Assembly: GCF_900240265.1 (NCBI RefSeq) | Contig: NZ_LT964739.1 | Location: forward strand, 1,604,305-1,611,947 | Direction: 5' to 3' | DNA length: 7,643 bases | Source of the DNA: Galactobacillus timonensis | GTDB lineage: Bacteria; Bacillota_I; Bacilli_A; Erysipelotrichales; Erysipelotrichaceae | Shown: piece after piece, positions 6,431-7,643 of the stretch | How positions within the stretch are numbered: the first letter of the stretch is position 1 | Layout: the number at the start of each line of letters is the position of its first letter | Translations under genes and position numbers: made by a program | Notes under the pieces: generated by a model | Told to the model about the DNA's origin: nothing | Databases searched by the model: none | What the model saw: only the letters and a program-made list of their open reading frames with translations

Positions 6431-6453
6431 ATCCCTTTTTGCACAGTGTTGGT
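6431..6453 (+). repeat. Terminal inverted repeat, left end of the IS
   Basis: It matches the reverse complement of 7618-7640 with mismatches only at the fifth and sixth bases. The bases GCAAAAA (6425-6431) just outside also form a small inverted repeat with TTTTTGC (6436-6442) of the end. Confidence 0.9.
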
Positions 6454-6464
6454 AAATCTGCGTC

Positions 6465-6490
6465 TAGAACCGCTTAGTCATGCGGTTCTA
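6465..6490. repeat. Hairpin surrounding the transposase stop codon
   Basis: TAGAACCGC (6465-6473) and GCGGTTCTA (6482-6490) are perfect 9-bp arms with an 8-nt loop, and the transposase TAA (6474-6476 read in reverse) lies in the loop. No long U-run follows on either strand, so it is at best a weak terminator. It may stabilise the transposase mRNA end or block transcription arriving from trkH. Confidence 0.7.
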
Positions 6491-7493
6491 CGGAATAGTA
6501 ATCTCGATATCTTAGCGTTTCTGGGATATATAGTGAGCTCACCAGCAGTACTTTGACTTTTTCCAGCGGCTCTGCAGGCGGATTCATCAGAAATGCAAAC
6601 AGATCCAGATATCCCTGCAGTTCATCGCGTTCAAACCCGGAATGTGATCTCAGGAAAGCTTTCAGCAGAGCACATGCGTGGTTCACTTCTCTGAGAGGAT
6701 TGTCCTTATCATCCAGTCTGATCAGATCTCGTGAATTATATTTCTTTTCGGTAAGGTTCAGATCCGATACCAGAATTGAATGTGAACGCTCACTGTCATG
6801 GATCAGTATGGAGCCTTCCTGAATATGCTGGCTGAAGGCATTCCAGGTACTCTCTTTCGTAGGCTTTCCTTGATGGTTTTCGTAGATTGCAATTGTCTGC
6901 GTGCCATCAGTTCCAATTGCGATACACATCTTGTTTCTGGATATGCCTCTGTATTGTTTGCCGTCAATCAGCTGCCTGTGCTTTTTTCCCAGATCCCAGT
7001 ATGTTTCATCGATCTGAACATTTCCGAACAGCACAATGTTCTCCTGATAGTTATCTAAGATTTTGAACAGCTTCGCATCCCAATATTTCGTTGTTGTGAA
7101 GGAATTACGGCCATTCTTTGAGGCAAGACTCATACTTTCATAACCGATAATTCTCAGGAGCTGCTCAACCCATTCTGTGTACGGTATTTTATGATCTTCA
7201 AAAATGGTCCCGGTTGTGATGGTGAATGTCCTTCCGCAATCTTTGCAGAGATACCTGTTTACGCCATTTGAAGTATGACCGTACTTGATGAAGTTTTCTG
7301 ATCCGCAATGTCTGCATTGAAAGACCTGAAATGCATTCAGAAACTCTGCTTCTCCGGATTCTATCAGGCTTTGATGCCTGCGATCAAAGACTTCCACATA
7401 CTGATCCTTAATGAACTGCTCGTACGGCGAAAGACTCTCCTTATAATCCCAGGGCGTACGGCGCCTGGAAGAGGTAAGCGATTGATTATACAT
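6474..7493 (-). CDS. IS1595-family (ISXO2-like) DDE transposase, 339 residues
   Basis: Catalyses excision and insertion of the surrounding element by binding its terminal inverted repeats. An N-terminal zinc ribbon has C60-x2-C63 and C83-x2-C86, followed by GRTFTITTGTIF, typical of this family. The RNase H-like core carries D162 (VQIDETYW), D233 (ILIHDSERSH) and E291 (RDELQGYLDLFAF). The N271/H272 segment before the third acidic residue is also family-like. Length agrees with full-length members, with no frameshift or internal stop. The start ATG is at 7493, with GAGGT about nine bases upstream inside a hairpin arm. The gene looks more AT-rich than its host neighbours, as expected for acquired DNA. 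It is transcribed toward trkH. Family assignment is from motifs; the subgroup is not determined. Confidence 0.94.
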   Translation of the reverse strand: MYNQSLTSSRRRTPWDYKESLSPYEQFIKDQYVEVFDRRHQSLIESGEAEFLNAFQVFQCRHCGSENFIKYGHTSNGVNRYLCKDCGRTFTITTGTIFEDHKIPYTEWVEQLLRIIGYESMSLASKNGRNSFTTTKYWDAKLFKILDNYQENIVLFGNVQIDETYWDLGKKHRQLIDGKQYRGISRNKMCIAIGTDGTQTIAIYENHQGKPTKESTWNAFSQHIQEGSILIHDSERSHSILVSDLNLTEKKYNSRDLIRLDDKDNPLREVNHACALLKAFLRSHSGFERDELQGYLDLFAFLMNPPAEPLEKVKVLLVSSLYIPETLRYRDYYSVEPHD

Positions 7494-7494
7494 T

Positions 7495-7544
7495 TGTGGT
7501 AGACCTCAATACTTAAGTAAGCAGTCATGAGGAGGCCTACCACA
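7495..7544 (-). promoter_or_regulatory. Transposase leader hairpin sequestering the ribosome binding site
   Basis: TGTGGTAGACCTC (7495-7507) and GAGGCCTACCACA (7532-7544) form a 13-bp inverted repeat with one mismatch, which becomes a U-G pair in the transposase mRNA. The loop is 24 nt. The arm next to the start codon contains the GAGGT Shine-Dalgarno sequence, so folding would hide it from ribosomes and keep transposase synthesis low. Comparable stem-loops limit translation from read-through transcripts in other IS elements; that role here is inference. Confidence 0.7.
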
Positions 7545-7603
7545 GCTAACTCAGAACCACTTACCAAAGCGTTTTAGCTTTCTAGCCCCGTCGGGCTATC
7601 CAA

Positions 7604-7632
7604 ATTATAGATTCTTCACCAACACTGTGCAA
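7604..7632 (-). promoter_or_regulatory. Putative transposase promoter using the terminal repeat
   Basis: Read on the minus strand, TTGCAC (7632-7627) and a perfect TATAAT (7609-7604) are separated by exactly 17 bp. The -35 lies inside the terminal inverted repeat, so a transposase bound to its own end could repress its own gene. The -10 match is perfect, the -35 match only partial. The transcript would start near 7597 and begin with the small hairpin TAGCCC/GGGCTA (7583-7598). Confidence 0.65.
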
Positions 7633-7640
7633 AAGCGGAT
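7618..7640 (-). repeat. Terminal inverted repeat, right end of the IS
   Basis: Complement of the left repeat at 21 of 23 bases. It also carries the -35 hexamer of the putative transposase promoter. Only three bases of flank follow before the window ends. Confidence 0.9.
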
Positions 7641-7643
7641 TAT

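Larger units (their letters stand above)
6431..7640 (-). mobile_element. Complete insertion sequence, IS1595/ISXO2-like, about 1.2 kb
   Basis: Terminal inverted repeats at 6431-6453 and 7618-7640 match at 21 of 23 positions and share TTTTGCACAGTGTTGGT. Between them is one minus-strand transposase with all expected catalytic residues. Subterminal features include a promoter at the right end, a leader hairpin hiding the ribosome binding site, and a hairpin around the transposase stop codon. The element looks intact and possibly active. I tested several boundary registers and found no 8-bp target duplication, but only three bases are available beyond the right repeat. The outer limits could be off by a few bases. 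It lies about 120 bp beyond trkH and breaks no recognisable gene. Confidence 0.88.

Noticed and set aside
7364..7567. Minus-strand 67-codon frame overlapping the transposase start
   Set aside because: It runs through the leader hairpin and overlaps the transposase in another frame with no motif; the transposase is intact without a frameshift partner.

Overview
The window looks like part of a chromosome from a gut-type member of the Bacillota (Firmicutes), perhaps the Erysipelotrichia or Clostridia. I infer this from a clostridial-type short-chain flavodoxin next to a DUF3793 protein, a TrkA/TrkH potassium system, AGGAG-type ribosome binding sites and IS elements typical of that group. The genus is not determined.

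Left region (1-1590), probably linked to iron. The first ~155 bases form a chain of hairpins with no convincing gene. The last hairpin (125-145) has a bulged T and resembles the right end of an IS200/IS605 element, so a TnpB guide RNA (omegaRNA) scaffold is possible here. Then come a 38-residue single-span membrane peptide (280-396), a near-perfect operator-like palindrome with TTAGG/CCTAA arms (469-490), a DUF3793 gene with no ordinary start codon (490-1059) and a flavodoxin gene (1084-1503). This fits a small iron-starvation operon, in which flavodoxin would replace ferredoxin. A 14-bp hairpin (1551-1583) ends it and also serves the convergent gene.

Middle region (1593-3326, minus strand). 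A 577-residue AAA+ protein has an ATPase module closely resembling that of Lon but lacks the Lon protease domain. Its N-terminal part is not recognised, and the Walker B aspartate is replaced by asparagine. A 165-bp divergent intergenic region separates it from the next operon.

Right-centre (3492-6310, plus strand). trkA and trkH overlap by four bases (ATGA) and encode a K+ uptake system: TrkH is the membrane channel subunit and TrkA the cytoplasmic nucleotide-binding gate.

Right end (about 6431-7640). A complete insertion sequence of roughly 1.2 kb lies just beyond trkH. It has 23-bp terminal inverted repeats (21 of 23 matching) and one minus-strand transposase of the IS1595/ISXO2-like type (zinc ribbon plus DDE core). 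The transposase promoter appears to use the terminal repeat as its -35. A leader hairpin buries the ribosome binding site, and a second hairpin surrounds the stop codon. The element looks intact, but no target-site duplication is visible.
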